Source of the DNA: Cordilura impudica
Lineage: Eukaryota; Arthropoda; Insecta; Diptera; Scathophagidae
Reading direction: 5' to 3'
Length of the DNA stretch: 64,000 bases
Assembly (NCBI GenBank): GCA_963682025.1
Contig: OY821521.1
Location: forward strand, 102,541,111 to 102,605,110
The position numbers and the translations under genes were made by a program. This document shows, in pieces, positions 1 through 10,854 of the stretch (positions are counted from its first letter, which is position 1; the number at the start of each line of letters is the position of its first letter). The notes below the pieces were generated by a model. That model made no database searches. It saw nothing but the letters and a program-made list of their open reading frames with translations, and was not told where the DNA came from.

Positions 1-601
1 ATCAGCATTAAACAGTACAACATTTTTCAGCTCATTGATTTGGAACTCAATTCTGAGAATTGCAACTGAAAGCATACCGAAAAATAAGAACGTCTGCATC
101 ATTAGTTTTGTCAAGTTGGCTGCCATCATAATTTAATGGCCATACGAATTTTTTGCTCAAGGTGGATTTTTATTACCTTTTGTGTATTTTAACACGGTTA
201 TAACTCGGTAATCGTTCGGAATATCTCTTTCGTGTATGAGAACAAAGTTGTAGATATTGAATAGGAGAAAAAAAAAAGCGGAACAAACCTACCCGAAAAA
301 AGTGCATTCTGGATATTTGCAGATATTTATCACCGATACAAATTTTTGTTTGCTTGTTGTTTTTTTTTTTTTTTTTTTTTTTTTAACAAGCAAACAAAAA
401 TGTATATTCATCGCTGATAAACAAACGAAAAGAAATGCAACCGTATGGATTTATAGCAATGCTCGCTCATTGCGTTTAATAATTGCCTTCTATTAAAAAA
501 GCATGAAAATACAGCGTTGCTAACTTTTTTCAAATAAAACGCAAATAATGAAAACGCCAAACCGCTGAAAGCACTAAAAACCGCTACTAAAATTATTTTT
601 A
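1..601. other. Gene-free flank
   Basis: No coding region is supported. It holds the foldback hairpin described next and ends at the piggyBac target site. The open frame running through the T-run is low complexity and is not considered a gene. Confidence 0.6.
329..417. repeat. Foldback hairpin around a T-run
   Basis: Two arms of about 30 bp, near 329-358 and 385-417, are imperfect reverse complements (core TTTTTGTTTGCTTGTT / AACAAGCAAACAAAAA). They enclose about 25 T. The right arm and the sequence after it (ATCGCTGATAAACAAACGAA) resemble 15505-15540, where a second hairpin sits, so this looks like a dispersed foldback family. Confidence 0.55.
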
Positions 602-2658
602 TTAACCCTCCGATGAGTGACAGTTCTGAACTTCACGGCCGTGTGAAAAGGTCCCTACGGACCTTTTTTGTAAATCACGTTTTTTTCGTATAAAAAATTG
701 TTTTTTGATTTTTTTTGTTTTTATTGTTTATAATTAAATTCTACATACAACAATAATTTTTTCAATTTTTTTATTTTTTTTTTTTTTTGCTTGAATTTTC
801 GTAAGACTATTATAAAAAAGTTTAAAAATTATTGTTGTTGAGCGTGTACTTCTTGTCCCCCGCCCTGTGCGCAAGTGTTGCAGCAATGTAAAAGTGTGCT
901 ATGTTTGAATTTGAAGATGTTTTTCTTACCCTGACATCGAATGCTTCCATCGCATTGCGTATCCTTGGGGTTATATGGTTGTTCAGGGCACGTTCTTCGA
1001 TATTTGGTGTGGCCAATTGTTCAGTTAGCAGTAACAAGAACGACCGCCGTCTGTCACTCCTTTTTAAAGTCTTCATTTCGTTGTAAATCGTAAAAGCAGC
1101 CAATGCAGCGACGGCCAGCATATTATAAAACATGGCCAACGGCCATCGTTGTGTTGCTCTTTTGCAGCTGTAAGTGCCTAGCAAAATAATGTACTATTGA
1201 TGGTGCGCTTCGGGTTCTTCTTGAACTCCTGTGGAATGAATGTTTTGTTGTAGCGCACTGTACCAACATATGCGGTCTTCCTCCTCAACAAAATACGCGC
1301 CAAGTCAAGAGTGGTAAAGAAATTATCCGCGTATATAGTACGGCCAGCATCTAAATATTTTTCCACAAGATCCTGCCTTGGTTTATCTCCCTTTGTTGGT
1401 TTGGCAGTTTTCCAGAATATATCATTCCCTTCACAGGATAATAACTCTGTGACTCGCATAACCACCATACTTTCAAACCATACTTAGCTGGCTTTGACGG
1501 AATGTATTGTGTGAAGCGGGTCCGGCCTCTGTAAGGGAACAACTGCTCATCAACTGTTAGTGCTTCATGAGGAGTATAAGCTGCTGCCAAGTTATGTTGC
1601 AACATTTGCCAAATATCGTCAATAGCCGCAGTTTTGCTGTTGATGAGTCGCTGTTGTCGAGTATTTCCATCGTCGAATCGAATAAATTGCTTTATACACA
1701 TGAAGCGATCGTACGACAACGCAGCTTTGTATATTGGGCAACGCGTCGCGCCCCATAATTCCATAGCTGGTTCATGGTTTGATCTTGTGAGTCCAGCATA
1801 CAAAAGAATAGCTACGAAGGCGTCAAACTCTTTCACTGTCACTGGCTTCCACTCCTTTTTCTTCGTGGGATTCGCCAAATTCTCCCTGCCTTTACGATTT
1901 GTTTCACGTAGCACTAAGTGGATTATTTCCTCTGTCATAATTGAACGCATTATTGTATAGGGGTCGTGTATATTTCCTGTTGGTCCAGGTTTCTTTCTTG
2001 TGAAGTCGACCACGTTATGATTACGACTGCGTGATGTTGGTGGTGCTTTTTTACTCCATTGGGTGCCATCTTTACCAATATAGTAACTTTCATTCGTTTC
2101 CTGTCCATCATTTTCTTCCTCTTCATCATCGTCGTCATCAGTATCTTCATTTAGCTCGACGTATCCTTTAGTTTCGGCATCTGGCTCTTCAGCAGGTTGG
2201 TATGTGCGATCTTCATCATCCTCAACTTCATAATTATCAATTGCAGCAATATCAATTTCTTCATCCATGTCTTCGTCCATAAAATCAGCAAATCTACTAT
2301 CAGCTGCACGCCTTTCATCCGCAGTCATTTGCTGGTAACGTGTACTACGGCATAAGTAAATTATGTGTTGAAACAATAAAAAAATTATAATGATGCCCAA
2401 AAACATGCATTTATTAGTGAAATTCAGTACAAGGTCCATACGGACCTATTCACACGTCCGCGTACTATTCTCACTAAAACCTCAATAACTCCTAAAGTAA
2501 TGATCCGATCGGCTTGATTTTTTTCCAAAAGATGCGCAACAAAACACTCTTGGAACACAGAGTTGTAGAGGGGGGGTTGTCGTGGCCGAAGTAGGAGTAA
2601 TTTCAGTTTGAAAAGGCAAAAAGGTCCCTAGGGACCTTCTCACTCATCGCAGGGTTAA
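602..2658 (-). mobile_element. piggyBac element with TTAA target duplications
   Basis: The element body is 606-2654 and is flanked by TTAA at 602-605 and 2655-2658, the diagnostic piggyBac target duplication. The terminal inverted repeats start CCCTCCGATGAGTGA on the left and, read inward, CCCTGCGATGAGTGA on the right. A further inverted GGTCCCTA-type motif lies near both ends (about 650 and 2625). The ends look intact, but the transposase inside is broken, so the copy is probably mobile only if a related enzyme acts on it. Confidence 0.92.
822..2439 (-). pseudogene. piggyBac transposase, frameshifted and internally deleted
   Basis: This is the transposase of the surrounding piggyBac element, a DDD-type cut-and-paste enzyme. 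Reading from 2439 downward there is an acidic N-terminal stretch rich in D/E, then the catalytic core with the first aspartate in VDEQLFPYRGR. A frameshift falls near 1370-1385, after EINQG. The second frame carries the second aspartate in YADNFFTTLDLAR and runs to about 1180. The C-terminal frame then resumes at GTYSCKRATQRWPLA. The segment of some 50-60 residues that normally lies between these, and holds the third aspartate (the GGVD motif), is missing. The frameshift plus this deletion make it non-functional. The family assignment comes from motif order and the TTAA-flanked ends; the size of the deletion is an estimate from general knowledge of the family. Confidence 0.9.
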
Positions 2659-3149
2659 TTTTCAAAAAGTCTATATATTTTTTGTATATTTAAAATCATG
2701 TAGTATTTAATGAGACTAGCAGATTACAGCCCTCGAAATTCGACCGCAAATTCTAGGAAATTTTATTTTTTCATTAAATAACGACCCTAAAATTATGATA
2801 ATCAATTATAGCCAATTCACAAATCAACACAAAAAACAAACTTATTTTTAATACAAACACATTAACAAATTTAATAAACACACACATAGCATTGTATAAT
2901 TTTATGTATGTGTTAGTAGCAATTTTAAATGCAATTTACTGAAAATAAAGGAAAAAATGTATAAATCTGTAAATCGGCTAAAAAGAAATACCTTTCAAAT
3001 AATATACGCTTGGTCAAAATCGGGATAAAATGGTAGAACAAAACATCAGTCACAAGAAATTGCCTAGCCTATTAATATTAAAAATGTATTTTTATGTTAT
3101 ATTTTTCCTCATATTTAGGCCATAAAATTGTAAAGTTCGGGAGTGCTTT
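2659..3149. other. Gene-free AT-rich stretch
   Basis: AT-rich sequence between the piggyBac element and the reverse transcriptase relic. I see no gene or recognisable repeat. Confidence 0.5.
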
Positions 3150-3960
3150 CATCTTGCTGGAAAGCTGTAAATGTCTAACCAATCCCTAAAAAGCGTGAGG
3201 CTATTAAGACTGAAAATAACTGTCCCAGTGCAATCTGCTCTGCGCTCTCCAAGGTGATGGAGAGCATGATCAATTTCCACCTTCTCGACTATGACAACTC
3301 ACTTCTTAATGATCGACAGAACGGCATCCGGGAGACCTATTTGCTCTAGTTTCTGAGTGCTGGAGTCGATCCATTTACAATTTTTGTGAAAGTAAAGTGG
3401 TTGCTCTGGGTATTTCCAAGACGTTCGATCGCGTGTGGCACGGTGCATTGATATCAAAGTTTATTGCAATTGGGGCCGGAGTCTTCTCAGACACCGCACA
3501 ATACGTGTTGTTATTGATGAGTTCTCATCTAATGAGTTTCAGCTAAATTCACGATCTTCTTGGTTAAACTTTCAAGTCTATATACTCCTTCGCAGATGAC
3601 AGCAACATTTATTACTCTCTTTCCTACAATTGTAGATCAAGCCTTTTGGAGGTTGGGGGCAATGAATTACACACTCAGGCAAGACCTGTTAGAAATCTCC
3701 GAGTGGGGTAAAGCGAATGGGGTTGACTTTAATGCGCAGAATACTCAATGTTGTTTGTTGACCCATAGGGCCTCTGATTAAACAATATCATCTGTCCAGT
3801 CGCACAACGCATTACAGGGAAAATTCGTTCATCAGTCGAACTAGCCGTATGTGGAATAAAATCATCGCACAGGTCTTTCCTGATCGTTGCAATCTAATAA
3901 AATTTAAGTCACATATCCACAAACACTACTCTATTCTTTTCCTCCTTGCCATAACCTACT
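3150..3960 (+). pseudogene. Non-LTR retrotransposon reverse transcriptase relic (Jockey/I-like)
   Basis: Conserved reverse transcriptase pieces occur in shifting frames. About 3240-3330 reads ALSKVMESMINFHLL and then DRQNGIRE, matching the usual DRQYGFR motif. About 3400-3470 reads VALGISKTFDRVWH, where the first catalytic aspartate of LDISKAFDRVWH has become glycine. About 3590-3780 reads SFADDSNIYY-like sequence and LRQDLLEISEWGKANGVDFN. About 3815-3930 reads YRENSFISRTSRMWNKI and VFPDRCNLIKFKSHI, the usual C-terminus. Stops and frameshifts separate these blocks. It ends just before a family A repeat, with no clear poly-A tail or target duplication. The clade is uncertain; the reverse transcriptase identity is firm. 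Confidence 0.82.
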
Positions 3961-3980
3961 TTCCTGAGAGCAACATACAT

Positions 3981-4755
3981 TTTTTATACCCTATACCACT
4001 ATGTGGTTTGGGTATAATGACTTTGTGCTGCTGTTTGTAACAACCAAAAATATTTGACCTAGACCCATCTTTAATTATACCGATCAAATCAGAATCACTT
4101 TCTGAGTTGATTTAACAATGTCCGTCCGTCCGTCCGTCCGTCTGTGTGTCCATGTAAAGCTTGTAATCAAACTGCAGGTCGCATATATGAATATATTTTG
4201 ATGAAATTTGGTATATGAGCTTTCATCGGTCATGGGATGAACGCTATTGAAATTGGTGAGAATCGGTCCATGTTCAGACCTAGCCCCCATACAAATTACC
4301 CCTATGAAATCGACATAAATTGCCATAAGATCCAAATTGTCATATAGATCTTACTCAAATTGGGTTTTGTATGCGTTCATTACGTCCATTAATGAGTAGT
4401 TCAAAAATGATCCCTTTGGCCCCATATAGAGCTGCTTCCCGATCTTCACTTAAATCTATTAAAAAACAAAAATATTGCACTGATTCTTCTCAGATTTTGT
4501 TTGTATATATTTTTGCAAAATACAAGAGACTTTACCAGACATGATCAGGATCGGTCCATTTTTGGACCTAGTCCCCATATAGATATAGCATCCGATATGA
4601 ACTTTTTCATATCTGCAGCCAAAAAAAATAATAAAAATCTCACTCAAATTTGGTTTTTGTTTATTTTCTATGTCCAGTTAGTTGGGCCTAAGAGATAGGG
4701 CATGGTATAGGGTATCGTATAGTCGGTCTAGACCGACTATAATTTTCTTACTTGT
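3981..4755 (+). repeat. Family A DINE-like element, near full length
   Basis: Starts TATACCCTATACCACTATG, which folds onto a following GGGTATA. It carries a CCGT microsatellite at about 4120-4142 and ends in the TCGGTCTAGACCGA palindrome plus CTTACTTG. I use this copy as the reference for plus orientation. The architecture resembles Drosophila DINE-1/INE-1 (Helentron-derived, non-autonomous). Confidence 0.85.
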
Positions 4756-4934
4756 TTATTTTTGAGTTATTAAGAAAATAAAATTTTAATTAAAATATCG
4801 TAGACATCCTTTTCTTTTAGGGAACAGAATTTTGTATAGACCTATAATTATTTTTTTTTTTAATTAAAATCGTTATAAAGAATAATTATTTTTATTATTT
4901 TTTTTTATTTAAGAGGCTACTTTACGATATAAAA

Positions 4935-5680
4935 ACAAGTAGGAAAATTACAGTCGGTCTAGACCGAATATAGGATACCCTATACCATGCGTTTAGAGAC
5001 CCTACCCCATAGGCGCAGCTAACTGGACATAGAAAATAACCATAAACCAAATTTGAGTGGGACTATGGGGACTAGGCCCAAAAATGGACCGATCCTGAAC
5101 ATGTTTGGTAAGGTCTCTTGTATTTTGCAAAAATATATACAAACAAAATCTGAGAAGAATCAGTACAATATTTTTGTTTTTTAATAGATTTAAGTGAAGA
5201 TCGGGAAGCAGCTCTATATGAGGCCTATGACTAAGAGTTGTCCCACAGGGATCATTTTTGGACTACTGATTAATGGATGTAATAAACACAAACAAACCCA
5301 ATTTGACTAAGATTTATATGATAATTTGGATCTTATGACAATTTAAGTCGATTTCATAGGGGTCATTTGTATGGGGGCTAGGTCTGAACATGCACCGATT
5401 CTCACCAATTTCAATAGCGTTCATCCTATGGCCGATAAAAGCTTATATACCAAATTTCATCAAAATATATTCATATTTGCGACCTGCAGTTTGATTACAA
5501 GCTTTACATGGACACACAGACGGACGGACGGACGGACGGACGGACATCGTTAAATCGAATCAGATCGTGATTCTGATTCGATCGGTATAATTAAAGATGG
5601 GTCTAGGTCAAATATTTCTGATTGTTACAAACAGCAGCACAAAGTCATTATACCCAAACCACATAGTGGTATAGGGTATA
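4935..5680 (-). repeat. Family A DINE-like element, inverted to the previous copy
   Basis: Reads CAAGTAGGAAAATTA and the palindrome first, then GGACGGACGG at about 5521-5545, and ends CCACATAGTGGTATAGGGTA. With the copy at 3981-4755 it makes an inverted pair with a spacer of about 180 bp. Confidence 0.85.
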
Positions 5681-5991
5681 ATTACATTAAATAGAACAAA
5701 CAAAAAATAAACAACACAAATGCTCTTAAAGCCTTTTTAAACCGTTCAATTAGTTTAACTAGTTCTTTTTTGTTTATTTATAAAAACTTCGATTGACGTG
5801 TGGCCCACTTTTCCTAATAAAAGTGTAATAGTAGAGATAATATTTGTTTACCTAGCTTTAATTAAAACTTAATTTATTTTCTAAATTAGTTTTTTATTCG
5901 TATTCAAATCATAATACATAATACATAAATTTTAGTAATGGAATTAATCTTTAGAATCTTATAAGCTAACGTGCCATCAAGTTGTAATATT
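5681..5991. other. Serpin 3' flank
   Basis: On the minus strand this is the serpin 3' UTR and flank. AATAAA-type signals, seen as TTTATT on the plus strand, lie near 5893 and 5873, about 100 and 120 nt after the stop codon. No other feature seen. Confidence 0.5.
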
Positions 5992-7553
5992 TTAGAACTT
6001 GGCAATGTGACCAGCGAAATAGACTGCAGTCTTGTCACGTATTATAAAAACAAATGGATGATCGGCCACAAATGTTTTGGGATCCAATGGCAATGACATA
6101 GGGACACCAACTGCCACTACAAGAAATAATAGCGAAAAGCAAATGGAAAAATAAAAAGATTAATAATCAACTCATTCGAAAAAGGAAATGTACAACAACG
6201 AACAGCGACTTACCACTTGCTGCAGCAGCTTCGCAACCAATTTCATTGACATCGATGAAAGCCTTATGTTGGACCTTTGATATGTGCATGTTAGAGCCAC
6301 GATTACTAAACATGTTGGAAAAATCAGCAGCATTAGAGAACATGGTGTTGATGCCAAGCTAGAAAAGAGAACAAAAAATAAAAACACATTTATAAAGACA
6401 TGCTGTAGACCTTAAAATTAAAATTGTAAATTACAAATTAGAATCGAAATATTGTAGTAGTGCAACAGTTTTTTTTGTAATATTAACCAAGACTAATATG
6501 AAAATGCATACAATAATTTGATAACAATCAATTAAACTACCAAAATGTATGAAATAAATTCTGTTCCAATTGTGAAAAAATATTCTTACCTTTTGTAGGG
6601 ATGGCTTAAGATCTGTATCAAACTCAAATTTAAATTTGGGCAAATAGACGCTAACACTCTTCCATTCCCAGAGTGGTTCCAACGTATCAAAATTAACACC
6701 TTTAAGCTTTTGTTCTAATTCATAAAGACCATCACGTTTATTGGGCAATATAAACCACATGGTTAGATCCATATTCTCGAAAAACAATTCCAAGGCCTTG
6801 GCATCCAATTGAGGATAATCAGCATAATAATGCCAATTATCAGCAAACATTGTGGATACCTTAACTGATTCTTCATTGTTAATCCAAAAATCGCGATCAG
6901 TGGTAGCATCATCCATGAAAGGACGTGCCCATTTTGCCTTAAAGTAAATGGCATTGATCAGGGCCACATTCGAGTCAGGATCAATACTTTTTATAATGTT
7001 ATCGATTTTGCCATTAGTCTTTTTAGTCAACCACTGATTGATGTGATCGACAGCATATGATTCATTGGAAAAGTCCAATGTCTCGGCATCAGAATCGAAG
7101 AAATTTTGAGCAATTTTTTTAAATTCGGGCGATATACCCAACTTATCATTAGCAAAGATTTTATTGGCGATTTCGAGTTCAGTTTTGGACTTAATAAAAG
7201 AATGCAACAGATTATGATAACCCTGAGCCAAACCATCCTTACTTTGATGAGCCGTAGCATGGAGACTCTTCTGTAATTCGGATGCAGTTTTACCACTTGC
7301 ACCATAATAAACTAAACCTAAAGCCGTTTGTACAGCTACCGGTGAGATTATAACATTTTCATTTTGACTCTGTGTTGCTACAGTTTGGAAAAGTTCAGTA
7401 GCGAATAAATCACGTTCTCGTATAGTGTTGGCATAATTTTTTACCACAAACGGCATTAACATAAGGATCACATCTATAAAACAAAAATTAATTTTATATT
7501 CTAATTATATATTTCTTCAATCACTTCTTCAACTCACTAATAAACCAATTCAT
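5992..7553 (-). CDS. Secreted serpin (serine protease inhibitor), four exons
   Basis: Predicted secreted suicide inhibitor of a serine protease. Exons, in transcription order: 7553-7538, 7473-6590, 6358-6214 and 6116-5992. All introns are GT..AG, phases agree, and the total of 1170 nt encodes 389 aa, a normal serpin length. The short first exon supplies the start of a signal peptide (MNWFINVILMLMPFVV). Serpin signatures: NVIISP at about 45-50, LINAIYFKAKWARPF at about 177-191, and FVADHPFIFVIRD followed by YFAGHIAKF at the C-terminus. The hinge EIGCEAAAASVAV is alanine-rich, as in inhibitory serpins, though P14 is Cys instead of Thr/Ser. Counting 17 residues from the hinge glutamate (about E339) puts P1 at Met355 and P1' at Ser356, preceded by Pro. 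The exact orthologue is not identifiable here. Target specificity is inferred. Confidence 0.93.
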
Positions 7554-8191
7554 GTTTCTTTAAATACTTTCTTTATATTATGTCCCCAGAAATTTATCAA
7601 CAACTTCTCAATATAGAACTCACTGCACAACTGATCATAACCGCAAAGGTAACCTTAATTTATACCTCCGCGACTATCGCTTTTTGGTTTGTGGCTGAGG
7701 ATGACTTGAAGATCCCAGAAAAAAGAAGAACCAACAGCCAACAATGTAAACAAGTTACAACCATTTTACACTTATGAGCTTCATTTTAAAATTCTTAGCA
7801 CAACTACTTTACTCTTCGCTTATGCTTTTGCTGTATTTCTCCCTAAGAACTAAACACTTAAAAGACGTCAAGATTGAAATTTAAATTCAGAACACATTGG
7901 TTTATATTTATTATACGAACAGATATTTTATTTGCTATCTTTTCTTTTTACAATCTCTAAAAAAAAAGTCAACAATTTGGATATTTCTCTTAATGTGTCT
8001 ATTCTCTTTAAAAGTTGGTAAGTGTTTGCGATAATTATGTAGATGTTTGCAAAAAAAAAACACATTTACTTCACGACGTCAGCTTAAATGGTACATCATT
8101 TCGAATGTTAATTTGAAGTGGTACCCTCGACACAACAACATTTGGCTGATATTAATTAAGAATGACTTTTTTATGTGATCCTAACTTTTTT
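7554..8191. other. Serpin upstream region
   Basis: The 5' flank and presumed promoter of the minus-strand serpin. I cannot fix a transcription start. No gene or strong repeat signal is seen; the short open frame at 7580-7777 lacks any family resemblance. Confidence 0.4.
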
Positions 8192-8710
8192 TATACCCTG
8201 AGGTCCGTGCTCAGGGCATAATGAATTTGTGCTGATGTTTGTAACAGAATCACTTTCTAAGGTGATTTAGTTATGTCCGTTTGTCCGTCAGCATGTCTGC
8301 CTGTGTATATATTCAAGTAAGCCTTGTAATCACTGTAATGAATATGTCTTTATGAGGGCAAATGTCAGTCTAAAGACAATCATTATTGAATTTGTTAAGA
8401 TCCCTTCATGTTAAGTTTTAACTGCCACACACATGACCAATTCGACATCGAGCTAAATTGCCTTAATATCGAGATTCTCATAAAGGATCATTTCTAGTCA
8501 TACTGCTTATATAAATCTATTAATAGATGTTTTTTGTGAAAAATAAGCGACTTTATTCTCCATATACAAAAAGCTACCGGTATGAAATTTTTATATCTGC
8601 GGGGAACACATTCATAACAATGCCACACAAATATGGATTTTGCTCATTTGCTATATACCAATAAATGGATCGAATACCTTTTCTCTAAACTCATGAAGAG
8701 TATCGTATTT
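8192..8710 (+). repeat. Family A DINE-like element, strongly decayed
   Basis: Begins TATACCCTGAGGTCCGTGCTCAGGGCATA, so a modified terminal fold is kept. Then follow GCTGATGTTTGTAAC, CACTTTCTAAGGTGATTTAG and a short GTCCGT tract. The second half aligns only in pieces and is truncated before the palindrome. Confidence 0.65.
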
Positions 8711-8772
8711 TATTGTATTTATAAAGAGGTATACAATACAATACGGCACTGCCCTCTGCTAATAGGTTGTCC

Positions 8773-9000
8773 CTATAAAATAACATCCAAACCTGAAGCC
8801 CTCAGGAATTCGAGGATGTTGGTTGGTTGGCTACCTAGTATTTGCCAAGAGCCCAGGTGCTTTTCTCTTTTATACATTAACTCTCCACAATCCCCAAGTA
8901 TGTACTCTGGTGATTCGGCTTGCTCATCACAGAATCTGCACATGGACTTTGCTGCAATTCCTAACCTGCTCAGATGTTGCCTGAGCCCACACTGTCAGTC
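8773..9000 (-). pseudogene. C-terminal tail of a non-LTR retrotransposon (RNase H end and CCHC-like motif)
   Basis: The minus frame reads CGLRQHLSRLGIAAKSM, then CRFCDEQAESPEYILGDC, and stops at 8773-8775 after FLRASGLDVIL. This matches the region following the RNase H domain in Jockey/LOA/R1-type non-LTR retrotransposons, where a short Cys/His-type motif (CxxC ... C) precedes the end. It begins abruptly with a stop upstream near 9000, so it is a 5'-truncated remnant. No target duplication was found. It may belong to the same broad family as 27545-28815, which lacks this tail. Confidence 0.72.
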
Positions 9001-10266
9001 TTTTTTCTTATATTCCTCTTCTATATGCATGCAATGAAAAAAGAAAATAAAATTTAATAAAAATATTTCAACACACTCTAATATTAAGTTATTATCATAA
9101 AACTTTTAATTATATTTCATTTATTATTGAATGTATGTATATTAGCGTGTTCCGAATTATTTTTTTTTTAGCTTGCCCCCCCAAATGATGGGAATTTAGG
9201 ACCATTTTACGGGAAATAAAACAAAAAAAAAAATTTGAAAAAACCAGATGGCTACCGGATCCTAAAGATTGCAATCCTAGTGCATTTTGAAAAAAAATAC
9301 TTTTGATTTTCAAAAAATTGACGCCAAAAGTAGCGCAATAATTTTCCCGTATGAGAACAAAATTTTTTTTAAACTGATGAAAAATATTTCAAACTATTGA
9401 CAGTGTCAATTTAACACAATTCAAAATATTAGGTTAAATTCACATTCTGTCACATTTTTTGCAATAGTTTTAACTAATATCCTCTAGTTTGCGCAGCTTT
9501 TGAGACTAATTTAGCTTGAAAGAAAGAAAGAAAGAAAAAAAATTCGAAAAAAGAACGAAATCGGGACGCGCTAATGTATATATTAATTTTTGTGGTTATG
9601 AAATATGTTATTATTATATGTTTTGTTACTATTTTATGTCTTTATGGACTCATGTGTTGTTTTAACAAATAACTTCACTTACCAATGTAAATATGTCAAT
9701 TACACAGGCCCACAAAGGTGACCTTGGAATCAGTATATAATTTTCTGAAGGTTTTTCATGCTCTGAGTCTGATTTTAAATTCAGAATCATATTTCCTAAC
9801 CTTGATATGTAAAAACACTTGCATCACTCTCGGATTTATTTCATTTGCTGTGGGATTTATTCAATTTTTTGTGGGAGTTATTTCATTTTCAATTATTTCC
9901 AATTTTTTTTAAAATTTTTTTACCACTTTAAACGATATTTATTAACGGTATATTTCAAACTATTTTAATCTATTGATATATGATTTATTTGTTGTTCAAC
10001 TCATCATGTTTGGTACCGAATTTGAATTTCAAGTATAGAAATGGAGTAAAATTTGCATTTAAATTAGAAAAAAGAACAAAATTCCGAAATCCAATTTTAT
10101 GGATACTATTCCCAGAGCTATAGCAGGACTCCAGTCAAAATGCGCCGCATGTATCATATATTACTTTATTCGTCTCTTCATAAAATTAATCAGTTGTTTT
10201 ATAAATTTGGAAGTGTTAAGTTGTGTAAAGTTTAAACGACAATAAAAACAATAACCACCTTATAAT
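9001..10266. other. Gene-free stretch with degenerate GGGATTTATTTCATT repeats
   Basis: No gene. At about 9828-9900 a short degenerate repeat (TGTGGGATTTATTCA, TGTGGGAGTTATTTCA) begins that recurs at 11640-11880. Otherwise AT-rich with no recognisable family. Confidence 0.45.
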
Positions 10267-10475
10267 ATGAAATTGTATGCGGAAAGCGAAGAATCAGTAA
10301 ATTGCTTTACATTTCGGAACAAATCAATTTTATATAAGAAAAATCAACATCGGACAATAAAACGTATTATGTGTGCTATGTCAAGAAGTGTAAATCGAGG
10401 GCGACGCTAAACCTAAGACGTACAAGAAGTCCAAAATTTGTTTCGCATAACCATGCGTTCCAAAAAGTACTGGAG
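10267..10475 (+). pseudogene. FLYWCH-type zinc-finger fragment
   Basis: From an ATG at 10267 the frame reads MKLYAESEESVNCFTFRNKS and ILYKKNQHRTIK. After a frameshift near 10365 it continues as KTYYVCYVKKCKSRATLNL and then VSHNHAF. The aromatic and C-x4-C ... HNH spacing fits a FLYWCH finger, which in insects occurs both in chromatin proteins and at the N-terminus of MULE transposases. The frameshift and absence of any following domain suggest a relic. The MULE/FLYWCH pseudogene at 13518-14914 is a plausible relative, but the two sequences differ. Confidence 0.5.
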
Positions 10476-10854
10476 GATTTTGCTAATTGCATTTTTTCTT
10501 CCAAAAAATTGTGAATTTTATTCAGGAAAATATTCAAATAATATTAAAATTTTAATCGATGCAACTTTTACAGTTGCTACATTTGGAATATTTTGAAAAA
10601 TAAAGGAATGTGAAAACAGCGGGAGTGGATCACAATACCCACAATATATATGTCTCTAAATTAAATAAATAACAAGTTTATTTCAGTTTATTTTTTCCAT
10701 TTGTATATGTTCTAATGAGCAAAAAGTCGAGAAAAAAGTTATGAACACATATTTAATTGCATTCATTTGGAAATTTAACGCTGAACGGAGCTACTTTTAT
10801 AACTGATTACGTAATGGATTTATAAAAAGCTTTAAAAACAGTATTTTAAACAGA

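Noticed and set aside
257..496. 79-residue open frame across the T-run
   Set aside because: Coded by homopolymer and foldback repeat; low complexity.
1634..1960. 108-residue plus-strand open frame within piggyBac
   Set aside because: Antisense shadow of the transposase, whose minus-strand frame carries the real motifs.
7580..7777. 65-residue open frame upstream of the serpin
   Set aside because: No family resemblance; lies in the likely promoter region.
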